From NCBI GenBank assembly GCA_004835665.1, contig ML240445.1, positions 496,001 to 560,000 on the forward strand: a stretch of DNA of 64,000 nt, given 5' to 3'. Shown one piece after another: positions 44,866 to 57,900 of this stretch. Source of the stretch: Phoma sp. XZ068 (taxonomy: Eukaryota > Ascomycota > Dothideomycetes > Pleosporales > Didymellaceae). A model generated the notes under the pieces. The model did no database searches. It was given only the letters and a program-made list of their open reading frames with translations, and was not told the DNA's origin. The position numbers and the translations under genes are program-made. Each line of letters begins with the position of its first letter. The first letter of the stretch is position 1.

Positions 44866-47487
44866 TCACGATCCGAAACCCATACCCTTCACTGATTCGT
44901 CCTCGGCAAGCGCCAGACGAACCTCATCCTCACCAACACCCAGCCTTACACGACCGACGCGCTCTCCGTGCTTGGCTTCCACACCGATGATACCTGCTTC
45001 TGCAAGTTCTGTGGCAGCAAAGGCAAGACCCAGTGCTCGTGCCGCCTTGGAGTTTGCATGCCTGGATACTGTGTTGATAGGCTCTGTATTCCTCGACGGT
45101 GTTGTAGACTGGACATCCAGACCTGAAGTGCCGTTCGTATCATCACGGGCTTCGGGTACAAGTAGGTAGTTCTGCACGGGGTCCAACTGGCTCATGAATC
45201 CGAGTTTCTTGACCTCATCCACAACATCCCCAAGCACCGCTTCACCAATGCCAGTTCTCCGTATCCGTGCCAAGAGCGCCGCGAGGAATACCTTGGAAGC
45301 CAACGGAAGCGCCCGAAGCGCTTGCTGCAGGGGGCTGCTCGTGGCCTCGTTGATGGCCTGTCTGATCGTCGCGAGGGTAACCACACCCTTACGCGCCGCG
45401 GCTGGTGCTCCACGTTTTAGTGAATCAGCTTCCAACTGCTCGGTACCGTTTTGAATTCGGGATGATTGAAGGGGTTTCGCTTTGTTACCGCGCCCGGTCC
45501 GACTCGGGGTTGAGGGCTGTGCCTCATCCTCCTGGTCTTGTGACGCGACTTCTGTCTCCGCGATCTCCACAGCGCGTCTACAAATGTCTAATGCACGTCG
45601 GGCGTCACCACTCACAGCTGCAACTTTACGCGCCGCGAACTGAACGGCATCCGAGAGTACGATGTTACCTGGAACTCCTTCCAAGCGAGATTGGATGATT
45701 TGCATCAATTGGTCGTGAGTGTAGCCGGGGAAAGTAATTCGCGTTAGGCCTGGGTACACGTGTGTTAGCGTTGCCCAATGAGGTACCCGCATGATACCGG
45801 TGAACAGGGGTTCGCGAGACCATCGCAAGAACAAACGCATTGGGCAGTGTCCACGCGGCGTCTGCGATCGGTGCAGTTTGAAATTGCAATCTGCACTGTA
45901 ACATTTGGGCTGCAAGAGGATGCGGGTACGTACCTAGTCGGCTACTGATCTTGTTGCTCAGGGTGCGCTCCGGGAGATCCATAGTGTTTGCAACAGCAAG
46001 GACAATTAGCCTACTGTGCCGCAGCTGGGGCCAGTTGAAGAAATTGTACATGACAGACTGGTTTTTGGTTACAAGCTGGTCAAGCTCGTCCATCAATACA
46101 ACGCATGGTACGCGGCGAGGGCTGGGCGCAGAAAATTCGCGCTCCAGAAGTTCCAACGCGTGTGACGGACTGACTCTGTCGCCGCGGAGCGCCTGCCACA
46201 ACAGCGAGTAGGATTGATGAGGATCTGTGACTTTCATGCCATTGATCTCGACGAAGATGAAGTCGTCCAGCTCTTCAGCTTGGACAGATGCATGGAGTTG
46301 TGCTACAACCTCTCGAACCGTGGCAGTCTTTCCAGTACCTGGAGTACCAGAGATGTATATGCACGAACCCGATCCGTCCGTAATAGCTGCCTCCAGATGG
46401 CTGTATACGGTCGAGAACTCCTCCTCCCGACAAGGTAGTGCCGCGGGAACGGACGAAACGTGGAGCTGGTTTCGCGCAATCTGAAACGGAGACGCAAGTG
46501 CCGAAGGCGAAAGTACTCGCGTACCAAGCGGAGTGAACTCCAGCTGCTTCTTTAGGACTATGCGCTTGTGCGATGGGGTCAAGAACTTTCGAGTGCCTGG
46601 GCTTTTTCTGTTCGATGCTGGGGTCGTCGCATCGTTGAGTTTCCGGCGCTTCCGTGGGGTCTTCGGTGTACCGTCCTCGTCGGATTCCGGCATCACAAAA
46701 TCGTCCAGATCGTCCTGATGTCTGCTCGGCCGAGAAGGGCCTTTTCGCGTTGCTTTGGTCTGGCTTTCAACCAGCTCGATCAGCCGGGGGATATCAGCGG
46801 CCCCCGTGTATACATCTTCCCATTTAAACTCAGGGGTGTATGTCGTTGTGCGGGTGTTGCAGCCTCTTCTACACACAAAGATCTTGCCGTAATCTTTCGA
46901 CGACTTCTTGACTTGGCCCGTGGGGTGCAGTTTCTGGAACGTCTCGAGGGACACAATCTTTGCGGTACCGTTGATCGAAGCAAGAGGGTTTTCGTCAAAG
47001 GTAGCTGATATGTAAAGTTCGTTCTGGAATCTGTCAGTACAAGCTCTCAAATCCAATACGTTAGTTGTCCTACAGGTACAAAGTCGGTACGCTTCTTGTT
47101 CTTGTTGCGTATCTCCTGTTCAGAAGAGAACCACAAGAACTTTGCCATCTTCTCATTGTCTTCGTCATCCTCATAAAACTCGCAAATGATGCCAACCCAG
47201 GCCTGGTTTCCATCCGCCTTGAGTAGGACAGCATCTCCAAGCTTGCATTTGAAGCGTCCCATGCGTGCTCCCGCTATACGTTTCGCTTGCGTTGTAGGAG
47301 CTGCCTTTCGTTTCCTCGGTGTCGCATTGTCGTCCACAGGCGCTTGTTCAGCGCCTGCATCTTCGTATATCCATTCCCATGGGTGGTCTTCGTACCCAAG
47401 CTCGTCGTCGGAGTCTTCGCGCAGGACAGCACCGCTTGTAAGGATTTGCCGTGCTTGTTCAGCTCGCGAACGTTTTATGGGAGCCAT
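44866..47487 (-). CDS. ORC1: Origin recognition complex subunit 1 (BAH + AAA+ ATPase)
   Basis: Three exons (47074-47487, 45934-47023, 44866-45749) sum to 2388 nt, or 795 aa. The introns are 50 nt and 184 nt. A BAH domain lies at about residues 80-210 (FKCKLGDAVLLKADGNQAWV, ELYISATFDENPLASINGTA, KIFVCRRGCN). A basic linker with TPRKRRKLND follows, rich in SP/TP sites. The AAA+ core has Walker A at about 364-371 (GTPGTGKT), Walker B (CVVLMDELDQL), sensor-type VLAVANTMDLPER, and GDARRALDICRRA. A winged-helix-like C-terminus (LPLASKVFLAALLARIRRTG) follows. ORC1 is the ATP-binding subunit that loads Cdc6 and Mcm2-7 at origins. I chose MAPIKRSRAEQAR as the start; an in-frame ATG lies 18 codons upstream at 47541. 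Confidence 0.95.
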
Positions 47488-47994
47488 GAAATGGCGGTTG
47501 TCGTTGTTATTAGCAATGTTTATGCTGACGTTAGATCTCAACGGCAGGCGCGCGTCGCGTGTCTTGGCAGGTCAGACGCGCAAAGTGCCATGATTACCGC
47601 TAGAGATCTTCACCCAAATTCAATCACGTCACAAACAATTTCTTGCTTCACTTTCGTACAAAAGGGGTCACAATTGCACATGTCACTGACTTTACTAGTT
47701 GTAATATCGTATTGATGAAGTGAGGGGTGATAGTCATATTCATTCGTTCTCATATACCCAGCGGGCGCACTGCAGCACTGGGTTTTGCCTCCATGTAGGC
47801 TCCGAAGTCTCCTGCTGGGAAATGTCCCAAGCTTTCAAACGCCAAAAACACCAAGTCTCGAGGGTCAAGCGAGGGACCTTTTCCAAAACGACAGATCGCT
47901 GAAATGCTGTACAAAAGATGCAGGCCACAAAGAATATACCGGAGCAATTGCGCCCCGGTAACGAAACAGAATCAAAAAGTTGCAACAAGACTCT
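47488..47994. other. Spacer between ORC1 and bZIP gene
   Basis: About 500 bp carry the ORC1 promoter and the 3' flank of the bZIP gene. I see no additional gene. Confidence 0.45.
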
Positions 47995-48939
47995 TCACAT
48001 AGCGTGGAGAGGAAGAAGAGGAGGCGTTCGTGGCATCGAGTTTGGTGTGGTGGGGTATCCAAACTCGTCGTGCTCAAGTGGTGGCGTCTACCATGAGCTG
48101 TCAGCGAAGGCTCGTCGGGAGAACAGCAGTGCGTTCAAGAGATGGACTTTTATGCGTAGTAGGGCTGGCGGGTAGGGAGCCTTACATGAGCATTGTGGTC
48201 AGCGTATGCGTGAGGAGGTGGGATCTCGATTCCACCAATGGCTGCATAACCGACGCCGAATGGGCTGAGGTCCTCCTCGGCGTAGTACTCGCTCTTCATG
48301 CTGGGCACAAGGCTGGGCAGCGTAGTGGGGTAGGCCGAAGAGAGCGGTGGTGGCAGGTAGGTGTATGAAGGCATCTCAGGTGTGAGGGTAGTGGGTATTG
48401 TGTGGTACGGTGAGTTTGTGTACGGCATCGAGTATGCCACGGTATCCGGGGCTGGGTAGGTGGAGGAGTAGGATGCTACCGAAAATGGAGGCGGACTTGT
48501 GGAGAGCTGGCGAGTGTACTGGTGCGAGAACATACGATCCTCAGGTGGGGTGGTGTACGAGGAATCCGAAGAAGCCGGCGAGGGAAACTCCTGGCGCGGC
48601 GATGTCTGGGTCGGCTGCAGCTCCGCAGGCTTTTGCTCAGGCGAAGCTGAGCTGGAGGCAGCACGACGCTCCTGATCCCGAATTAGTATGTTGTGCCGAA
48701 CGGTACGACGTACGACGGAAGCGCAAACTTACCAGGTCTTCGAGCCTCTTCTTGAGCTTCTTGCGGTAGTTGCGCTGAGCAATGCGGTTTTGTATCCTCC
48801 GGCGCTCAGCTAGGTCTGAGATCTTGGTCCAGTCTTCGTTGGGGTTTGCTGATGCTGAGAAGGCTGATGAAGTGCCCGAGTATCTTGTAGTAGTGGGTGC
48901 TGCAGTGGCATACTGCTGGTATGGTTGATGTCTATGCAT
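47995..48939 (-). CDS. bZIP-like transcription factor with short zipper
   Basis: My preferred model has three exons (48733-48939, 48186-48671, 47995-48087), giving 261 aa. The basic region is intact at about residues 46-61: ERRRIQNRIAQRNYRKKLKK, with the NxxAQRxxR core, followed by a short leucine-containing segment (KRLEDLERRAA). The rest is Ser/Pro/Tyr-rich. Without the last splice, the frame runs on past H-N-A-H to stop at 48150 with the tail VRLPTRQPYYA, which is also possible. The spliced tail is TPPLEHDEFGYPTTPNSMPR and has the Pro-rich look of the rest. Such bZIPs often regulate stress or secondary metabolism, but the target here is unknown. Confidence 0.82.
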
Positions 48940-51900
48940 GGTGGGGGAGGATGGGAAGCTATGAGAGGAGCTATGATCAAGTCACAGAAGAAGAGAGCCA
49001 GATGTTATAGCGTGGGCAGGGTGGACGTCAGTGGGATGAATGGTGGGAGGCTGAAGGCAGTCGGGAATCACGGTATATTTATCTAGCTGTCAAATGCGTC
49101 CGCAGTCGTTCAAGTGGTGCACAGACTGCCTAGTGGTGGTCCCCAGCTTCAGGCCCTCACATGCACCAAGGACTACTTGCGGCGGATACAACCCTGTCCT
49201 TCACCGACAGGCAGCTTCGTAAATTTAGGATGCGCTAGACACAGGGCTTGTAGCGGGCCAGTAACGTTGGGGACCGTCAAGGCTCAGCGCACGGCAAAGT
49301 CGGGGGCCGTATGCATGGGTGGGCAGTAGGGAGCTTCTGCCATCGGTCTGTGTTTCGATACAGCGGTCAGTTCACTCGACACCCCTGCGCCGCACCAGTG
49401 CCCTGCACCATCAACACCAGCCCTATGACTCTTGGCCAGCTTGCACGTCGGATCCGTCATTATCTCCGTGACATGCTGTGCGAGAGTTGCTTTCATCATC
49501 ATGATCGGCCGCCGCTCTCATGGCGCGGCGAGCTGCTCTAGCCTGCACCGAGTGACGGCGTGCCCGCAGCGGCAGGCACAGCTTGACCTGCCAGGCGTCT
49601 CAAGCCCAAGTGCAGCCGCTTCTTGGGGCCAAACAGAGGCCGCAAGTATCGACTGCTCGGCGACTGACTGCTCTCCTGGGTAAATTGCACTCGTTGCTGG
49701 GCGGAGTTCCGGAATGGGCGGGCACAAAAACGCCCTGCATATCTTCCAGGGCGGTGTTGGTGAACGAACGTCCACGAGTGTGCTGGGGCGTGAGGGCTTG
49801 CACCAGATCATCGTAGTCGCACAACAAGCACCTTCATTGGCTCTCCACGCCGCGTCCTCGCGCATGCACAACCTCGCAGAATGCTGCACACCGCGAATCG
49901 TCGGGCACTCGTTGAATGACGCTGTGGATTTCAAATCCCTAGCGCCGCACCGTTGGACCGTTGGCCGCCGGACACGGCACACTCTCTCCAGAACCCCTCC
50001 ACAAGACAAGGCCACTGCTTTCGACACCATATCCTGCATCGAGCCTAGCACCTATTTCCAATCCTGGCCGCAGATGCTTTTAGCTTGCTTGGTAAGGCCG
50101 TCTAACTTTGCCATGGCGCCATTTCCACCAATTCCCCATCCACCAGCCGCAGCCACTCGTTGAGCCCCAGGCACCCCATCAAACGAGCGTCTCACAGCCA
50201 GCAGCCCTACGCACTGTCCCCACGCTCTCCCGCCGCCTCATCAGCACTTTGTTGCTTTGAGGCACTGCAGAGTCGGTGAGAGCGGTTCCCACTTGCGGGA
50301 ATGGCCAGTCAGCCCAAAGCTTGTCTTCCGGCTTCTGTAACGCTCCTGCGATACAGCAAAGCCAGGCCAATCAGCACTGGGATGGACCTTTTCCAAGTCA
50401 CTTCTCGAAAGCGCCAATGCTGATGGCGACGATTTGAATTTCTCATGCCAAAGTAGTGCAACATTTTTGGTGGTACGCCTCACACCTGGTGCGTGGCTCT
50501 GTTCAGAGTCAGGCTTCCCGTCGCTGCGCCGATACTACCAGACTGAGCCACTGCAGCGAAATTACCAAATGCGGAAATCCGTCAGTAGATTCATGAAATA
50601 CGGAATCTTTTCTTTTACAGGCTGGACGCGTATGATGCTTGGTGCGTGGACACGTCAAGATGCAGCTGGTTCCAAACTTTTATCAAGCGGACTACCACTG
50701 GTATCTCCTAGCTCTTCACTGCCCAAATTGGTCGCGGTCTTTTACCCTATTATGAGAGGCCGCTGTGTTCAGCTTGAAAGATTTGTCTCATTTCCTTTGC
50801 TGCCAGAAATAGTACCAGGCCTACCGTCCCGCCGATCCTCAAGTGTGCTACGGATTAGGACTGTTGTGCGTGGGAGCTTCAGTTGCACTTTGGAGCACAC
50901 ATGGGTATCGTGGTTGCTGTGCATGGGGCAGCTGTGGAGCCCAAGGCCTAGACGTATGGTAAGTCCACAATGTATTCCGATCACTTCATCCAAATCGCAG
51001 TAACAAGGACTACTGAGCTGCGCTGGCAGGCCGCTCTCACTCGAAACATTGATGATCACCGAGTCCACGGAGATGATGTCTCAAGTGCTCCTCGAATAAC
51101 TTCGAGGCCGATCAGCCTCAGCCTACACTTGGTGGGTCCTCAGCTCTCCACAGTCCATCTATGTGGAGATACACCGCGAAGCAGTAAAAGGGCTATCTTG
51201 TCGCCGAGGCTTGTATCCAAAGATCCCGGAATGCCGATTCCGTCTCGAGATCCTTCCCTAAGCCCAGGAAGTCGCTTTAATGCACAGCACATCCCATGCG
51301 ATGGTGGCGATGCTCTTGTGCGTATCTAATTGGGCTGGTTCGAGCTCCGTCCCAGGGACTGATACCGGCTGTACGGAATCAGTGAAATGTATACACCTGG
51401 ACGGCCTCTATTGTACCGTCTCCGCGTCAGCATCCGCGATACCACGGAAGGGGTCATTGGATTACAGCTGCGGACCGTATTGACATCAAAGGGAGTCTAA
51501 TCGCCAGGGGATATCCCAGAAGCTTTTCTTCCGCACCGTCTAGCTCGGCAGGTCATTCTTCACCTTCTGCTCCTCACATCTTTTGGTTCAGGCCCTCGAC
51601 GCGTCAGATCCTCAGTACTATTGGTGAAGACTACCAGCGACGCAATCTACGGAGGAGAGAATATTCTGCCAAGCAACGACCTTGGACGATATCGGTGTGT
51701 GATGAGCTTCCGAGACAACTAGTCGGTACATGCGTGTACAGCCGGGTTGAGATATCTCTATGAAGGCGGAGCACTGCTGGTCGGTTGCCTCAATGTAACT
51801 CTTCCAAATCTTTGAGACACCAGAAATATGGCTATAAAAAATTCGCATGTTCTTGCCTGAGCCACAACCTAATCTTGCAGAAATTTGAAGCATATCTCCC

Positions 51901-54900
51901 TTCCATGTCACCTTCACGCAGTTTGTGGAACCATAGCAAGTGATAATGAGGTCAGTGGTATATGCGTGCCAAACTTTGGCATACATTTGTTATTGAACCG
52001 CTACATTTCAAAACAACTGTAGAGCCTCGGCTGGTTAACACCGCAGCATCAAGCTTGTTCAGGCATTCCATACCGTACAGCCCCGCCCCGCTGTGACAGA
52101 CAGCCAGCATCCACAGTACCCACCTCCAAAACACCGCACTTTGTGCAACATGCCGCCAGCAAGTTGATCCACATCGCAATCACCGCTTCAGCCTTGAGCA
52201 CCTTGCCTGTAAATTGTTCCCCCGACATTGAAGTCAAGATGTTCAGACGGTGAGTTGGATAGCGGGTAGACCCACCAGCCACCCATAACGGGTTAGATGT
52301 GCGACGAACCCCTGCCAGCGGATCCTTGTGTCTACCTCTGAATGGTTCAAACGAATCTCTTGCCTGTTTGAGGCGCACATTCGACCAGTTGCTCGGTATC
52401 TCCGTACTTTTCTCACCGCTGCACGCAATCCAAGCCGAGAGGGCGGTCCTAGGTGGTGTTTGCGAGGCTGTCATGTGATCAAACCGATCCGTACTGTGGG
52501 GATGGTTGATTGCAACTTGTGAACCACGCTGCTGCAGGATTCCTGGCCACGGTTTGTTTCCTCTTTGAGCGCTGAATGCGATGGGCTGCTAAAACACATT
52601 TTGATTTGAATACTTTACACAACTTCTGCTCACCCTTCGCCCCTCTTGACAAATGCAACAAACTCTATTTACGAGCCAACATCCCAACGCGTAGCCGCCA
52701 GCAAACACAACATTCGCTTTCAAGTGCGCCTATGACCTTGATCGTACAGCCGCGCTGCGCTGTTGTTCTATGCATGCGCCGTAGAAGGAACTATTTTTAG
52801 TGGCCGTCTGCCAAGGTTGGCCACGAGCCAGACGGCAGCACTTCCTTTCCAACAGTCATCCACCATCGCAGCCCTACAGCCCTACAATGCAAATCAATAA
52901 CGAATGGTTATGTAGCCGCCTGCCAGGCTCTCGCGTCAACGCGAGCATGTGCGACATGTGCCCCCCACCATGTATGTCGTGGGTGATCACGACATTCGGA
53001 GCAACGACCAACCTGCGACAATACATCACATGGACGGACCGACGCGGAGGAACCTGTCAGTCGGCATCTCCGCGATCCAGGTGCCAGTTCGCGTAAGAGT
53101 CGATGTCGCTCAGGTATCAGTGCTCCATCGCTAAAACCCCATGCTTCAACCTGACCGTTCGTGGGGCGGTGACAGGGACAGTGCTCGCCTTGCACACAGA
53201 CTTGGCTTTGGACATACGTCCGCGTGGCATTTGCAGGTGGGATTGTGCTCCCGTTGTTATGCATCGAAGGTGGATGACCACCTTCTGCGGTTGCTTACGG
53301 TGACGCTGCATCGTCAGGAGATGATTTCGAAACATGCCAGCGGATAAACCAGTCGCACGCAGTTCTTCACCGTTGGACACGTCGGCGAGTCGTTCTACAT
53401 TTGCCTTATCTTTGCGACCGATCATCTGAACTGCTTCAGGCATAAGGCTGCATCCTGATGCAGCAGGGACATGTAAGTCCGATTACATATCACAGATCAC
53501 CGTCTGCAGAGTACCCAATGCCGACTTTCGTTCGGCATTGTTGCGGCATGTTCTCCCCAGATAGTCCTTTGTCGATATAGCAGGGGTTTACCGAAATGCT
53601 CGACCTCACCTGTTCGTCCGGCCTGGCCAGGTCTTTTTTACTGAGTCACCACCTAGCTGTATTGCACTGCAGAGTGCCGAAGCTTGCCGAAGCACATCTC
53701 TCCACAAGTGGTTTCCGCGCCCTGTGCACTCGTTCTGTACATCTTGCATATTGCCACCTAATGACTCTGAGGACTCTTTCCAGTCTCGAAGAAACAGACA
53801 CAAATCGCCAACACGTGTCCGGCTGGAGAGGCTGGACTTGGTCGCGGCGACACTCCACTTTTCGTGCCAATGCATAACTCGAAAGGTTAATTACGAGAGG
53901 GGTGTTCACCGATCATGAACTCCTCTCATACGATGTTCGGCAGCCATGCATACAAGCGGATGCACCAGCCTCGGAACATGGCATGGGTACGGACGTAAGG
54001 CTCAGCCGTGCTGGAACGGTGAACAAGGCTGCACATGGTGTGAAGGTGGTGACAAAGCATCTCCATATCTGCAGTGCAATACATCGACGCAGTCGCAAAA
54101 ACATGTTTGTTAGATATTCTACCCTGATGATGCTGCAACCCCGGTAGGTCAGGCGTGTCTTCGCCCCTGGGGACTCAGCAGTCTGCATTTCCAATCAGTA
54201 TTGGCAAGGTTGTCAAACGAATCCCTGGCGATCATTGAGGAGGTTTCGTCTAAGCGACGGTGTCGCCTTGAGCCTTCGAGACCGACTTCTCGTCCGCGTA
54301 CGTGTAGAAGCCTCGTGAGCGACAGTGATTTGGAGCTCACAGGTATGATTCGCCCTTTCGCCCTGCTGTGACTTTTGCGACTAGTCAAGTCATCGCTTTG
54401 GAACGCATCTTGGAGATACCTTGTCGATGGCACGGTGTGATAGCTTCACAGACCTGGCTCGCAGTACGAACACCAATAGCGGAATAACCACTCAGATGGA
54501 TTTGCTTACCGCGCGTGGGACTTCCCCTCGCAAAGCCTATTGACCTGATCTAGAGTCTCTTTCGCGAAGGGCGTAAAGCCAACGGGACCATGGACTGTCG
54601 ATCGCTGATTCATCCACCCAAACCCCGCGCAGCTCTTTCACTGCGGGCCGATAGCATCCAATCCATCGGATCCCGGACTTGTCGATACTAGCATCGCGCG
54701 GCGCCTGTACCAAGTCTCCAATATTCAAGAACTTGCTCGTTTGTCGAAGACCGTCGAAGTTCCCATCCCCACTATCGTGGTTGCTTCACGTCAATGGCTA
54801 GTCACAGATTTATCGACTTGCTACTTCTGGCATCCCATTGCGACAGGCGTTTGAAGTTTGATAGGTCTTGGTCTTCCTCCGACCCGTCAACCCATCTCCC

Positions 54901-57900
54901 AGCGCTCAAGAATACCATTGCAAGATCTTGTCAATGTTCGGCGCACTCCGAAGAGGAACGTATCCGGTCAGCTTCCCGTAATAGCCAAGCTGGCAGCGGT
55001 CCTACAGACTAATAAAGCTCAACGGCCCTGACAGCTAAAGACCACTTCTCGGGGTTGGTGGCTGTCACCAGGCTATCCGCTTGAAAGGTCTGTATAAAAT
55101 ACAACAAGCGCAGCCATGCTCACTACCACGGCTCGCCTGCGCCTTCGACACCAGCCACATCAGCAAAGTCCAGTTGTTCCAGAACGAAGACGGATTGCCA
55201 ATCTCATGGCGGAGCCCTGAACCTATGAGACTTGGATCTTGGAGTGAGCTGAATTGAATCCTCGCTACCAAGTCCATGATGTCAAGCAGTTAAACGTAGG
55301 CAGCAGCCAACGAACAGCTGCAAGTGCTTTCACGCGCTTGGAATCCATTCGTGGCTCAGCGGTAGGAGCCGAACGTCAGTCATTCGCTCGCTTACCAGGT
55401 CTATTATTGGGCTATGCTGTGCTGTGCGAAGTCAGGCCTCCAGCTGCTTGTGGCTTAGAGTCTTGGATGAACACGACGTTTCCAAGCCTCGATCGTAGCA
55501 TCGATTGCACCCAACTTTTGAATGCGTTCATTACGTCTCATGTTTGATGCAGAGAGCACCATGATGGCATTTGTTGATGGCTCAGGCTGAGTCGAACGGT
55601 ACTAGCTAAACCTGTGTAAAGCCCAAGCCTTTGACAGGGTGCCTAGCGCCGGAAACTACGCGAGCCAGCACCATCCCCAGCCGAAGTCGTAGTTTACCGG
55701 TGTTAAACGAATTGAGATCCCGAAACACCGATACTCCGTTTACACCTAGAAAATAAACAGGGCTCAGGAGCGTCCACCGGCTACAGCGGTGAAATTTGAC
55801 CGTCACCGGTCCTCGCTTTTGAAACACAGTTCATGGAAGGATGGGCAATCAGCCTTACTTGGCTCGAGCATGACACCAATCGACGCTTAACCGGAGCGCA
55901 GGCCCGCAAATCGGAACAAGGCAAGGCGAAGCGCACTAACTACAAGAGTAGCCTGCGCAACGCTTGCCTGAAGAGGCACATCCGGAAGCCCCGACGAGCG
56001 AGCTGAGGGTTTCGGTGCATTCGTACGCACCTGTGTGACCCGATACCTTTGAAAGCTAGAGCTGAGGCATTTGACGGCACGCTTTCGCAATCATACCTAT
56101 CATCATGCGATCGGCGATGTGATCCAGAGTTTCATGATACTGTACATCATCTCGAACGCCTCTGGATTCCCCAGATTCCGCGTAAGCACCCAACTTCGCC
56201 AAGCCTCAGATGTCGAATCTCTGCGAACGGGATCTCTGCGCAAGCGCTTACTGTTACGAAGAGGCTCTTCGCATAGGGCTGAGGACGATGACAATCCCAC
56301 GTGGATGCACAGTCAGATACCCTTAAACTTCAAAGCACAACATAAACGTTTTCAGAGACTGCCTTTGTGCAGTTCCTAAATCAATTCATTAACATTTCCC
56401 GATGTACCGCGCTCACGGTGGTGCATACAAGAGTGTTATCGATTTCCTCATCCAGTCACATGTTGCGAGCTGTTTTCCTCATTCAGCAAGTTACGAAACG
56501 CAGAATCACCGTAGCCCGATCTTGCACAGGATTGCGGGGCCAAGCAAGAGCCCGAATCCCGATGCAGGAGTTCACTGTGCCCCGAGCGCCGCTCGTTCCA
56601 TCCTGCCGCTAGCCTCACTTCATACAACTAATCTTGCATGCTTCCAACACCAACACGCAGAAACCGGTGACGAGTCCAGAATGCCATGTCTCTGCCTAAC
56701 CCTTAACGAAACGCATCCTCATTGGCAGTCTCCTTGAGGGCCCCATTGCGTGATTTGACTGTAACGAATCAACATGCTATGATAAGGCTGGGCCTGCGTG
56801 GCGGGTTGGGGGCCGAGATGCGTCCAATTGGAGACATTGGCGACTTTTTGGCGACTTTTGGCTGTGCGGGGGCATGTCTGGAGATGCTCGACTGTGCTCG
56901 AGCATAACGTGCGGCCTGCGTTGGGACGGCAATCTCCCAAATGCTGCAATTTGATTCGACACTCCGAATCATTCGACACTGACTCTTCTTGTCCCCAACC
57001 TCAAGATTCAGCATGTGCTGATCTGTGGACTGTGATGGGAACTTCCAGAGGCACAGTCAAGCACAGAGCACAAGGAGAACACTGGACGACCGTGCACATC
57101 GCACAACGTGGTTCGACTTGGGAATCCTTTCGCTTGATGTTCCCCGCCGCGGCACTGTCGAAATCCCTGAGTGTGGAAACGTGGGTTTGATGGGGAATGA
57201 ATTCCTCCGTCGGTAGCATCAGTGCGATTGACAACGCCGCCGTAGAAACCCATTACGCCGCAATAACAGAGAGCCAAGGCTTTCATTCAGATGCTCGAGC
57301 CGAGCTGCAGTGACCCCTGAGCGAAAGGGAAGGATCCTGCGAATTTCCGTGGCTGAACTCAATTCATGCATGCGTAGTAAACAGGCGTGATATCTGTCAC
57401 TAAAAACATGGCCCGCAAACACAGTACCACGTTTCCTGTCTCAGTGCTTCATCCATGTCCTGCTCCACTTGAACCAAGCAGGTCCCGCAGGCTCATTCTC
57501 CAATTCCAGACAATGCGATCGGCTTTCGCAAATCCAGCCCAGTCCGTGTCCGTACCAACACAGCATCAACTGCACATCCCAGCCACAATAACAGTTCTGA
57601 TATTAATTGGCGGTTGCGAGTATAGATCCTTTGCCGGTCCACTGCCTTTATGCCGATATCGTCGGCTTACGGGCTATCTGACCAGCCGCCGCTGCACGTG
57701 CATTGTGCAACGGATGGTAGGCCTAAAATGAGTGTGGGTCAGTGGACTCCTTTGTCCTCGTGTGTCGGCACATTGTCTGCTTTGAGGCGCGTACGCGAGA
57801 AAGTTCGAGGCCTTTGTCGATATCACGGGGTTTTACCCGCAGAGTAGACTAAAGTAACAGTTGGGAGTACAAGACGTGGTTCGGCGGCTGGGCGATGCAA

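Noticed and set aside
45665..45933. ORC1 exon 2 read straight through into downstream codons
   Set aside because: The read-through lacks AAA+ continuity. Splicing 45750-45933 restores the sensor-2 region starting LTRITFPGYTHDQL.
54537..54728. Minus-strand frame (IGDLVQAPRD..., WVDESAID...) considered as a HET-type gene relic
   Set aside because: Flanking frames hold stops and no further family motifs, so the resemblance is too weak.
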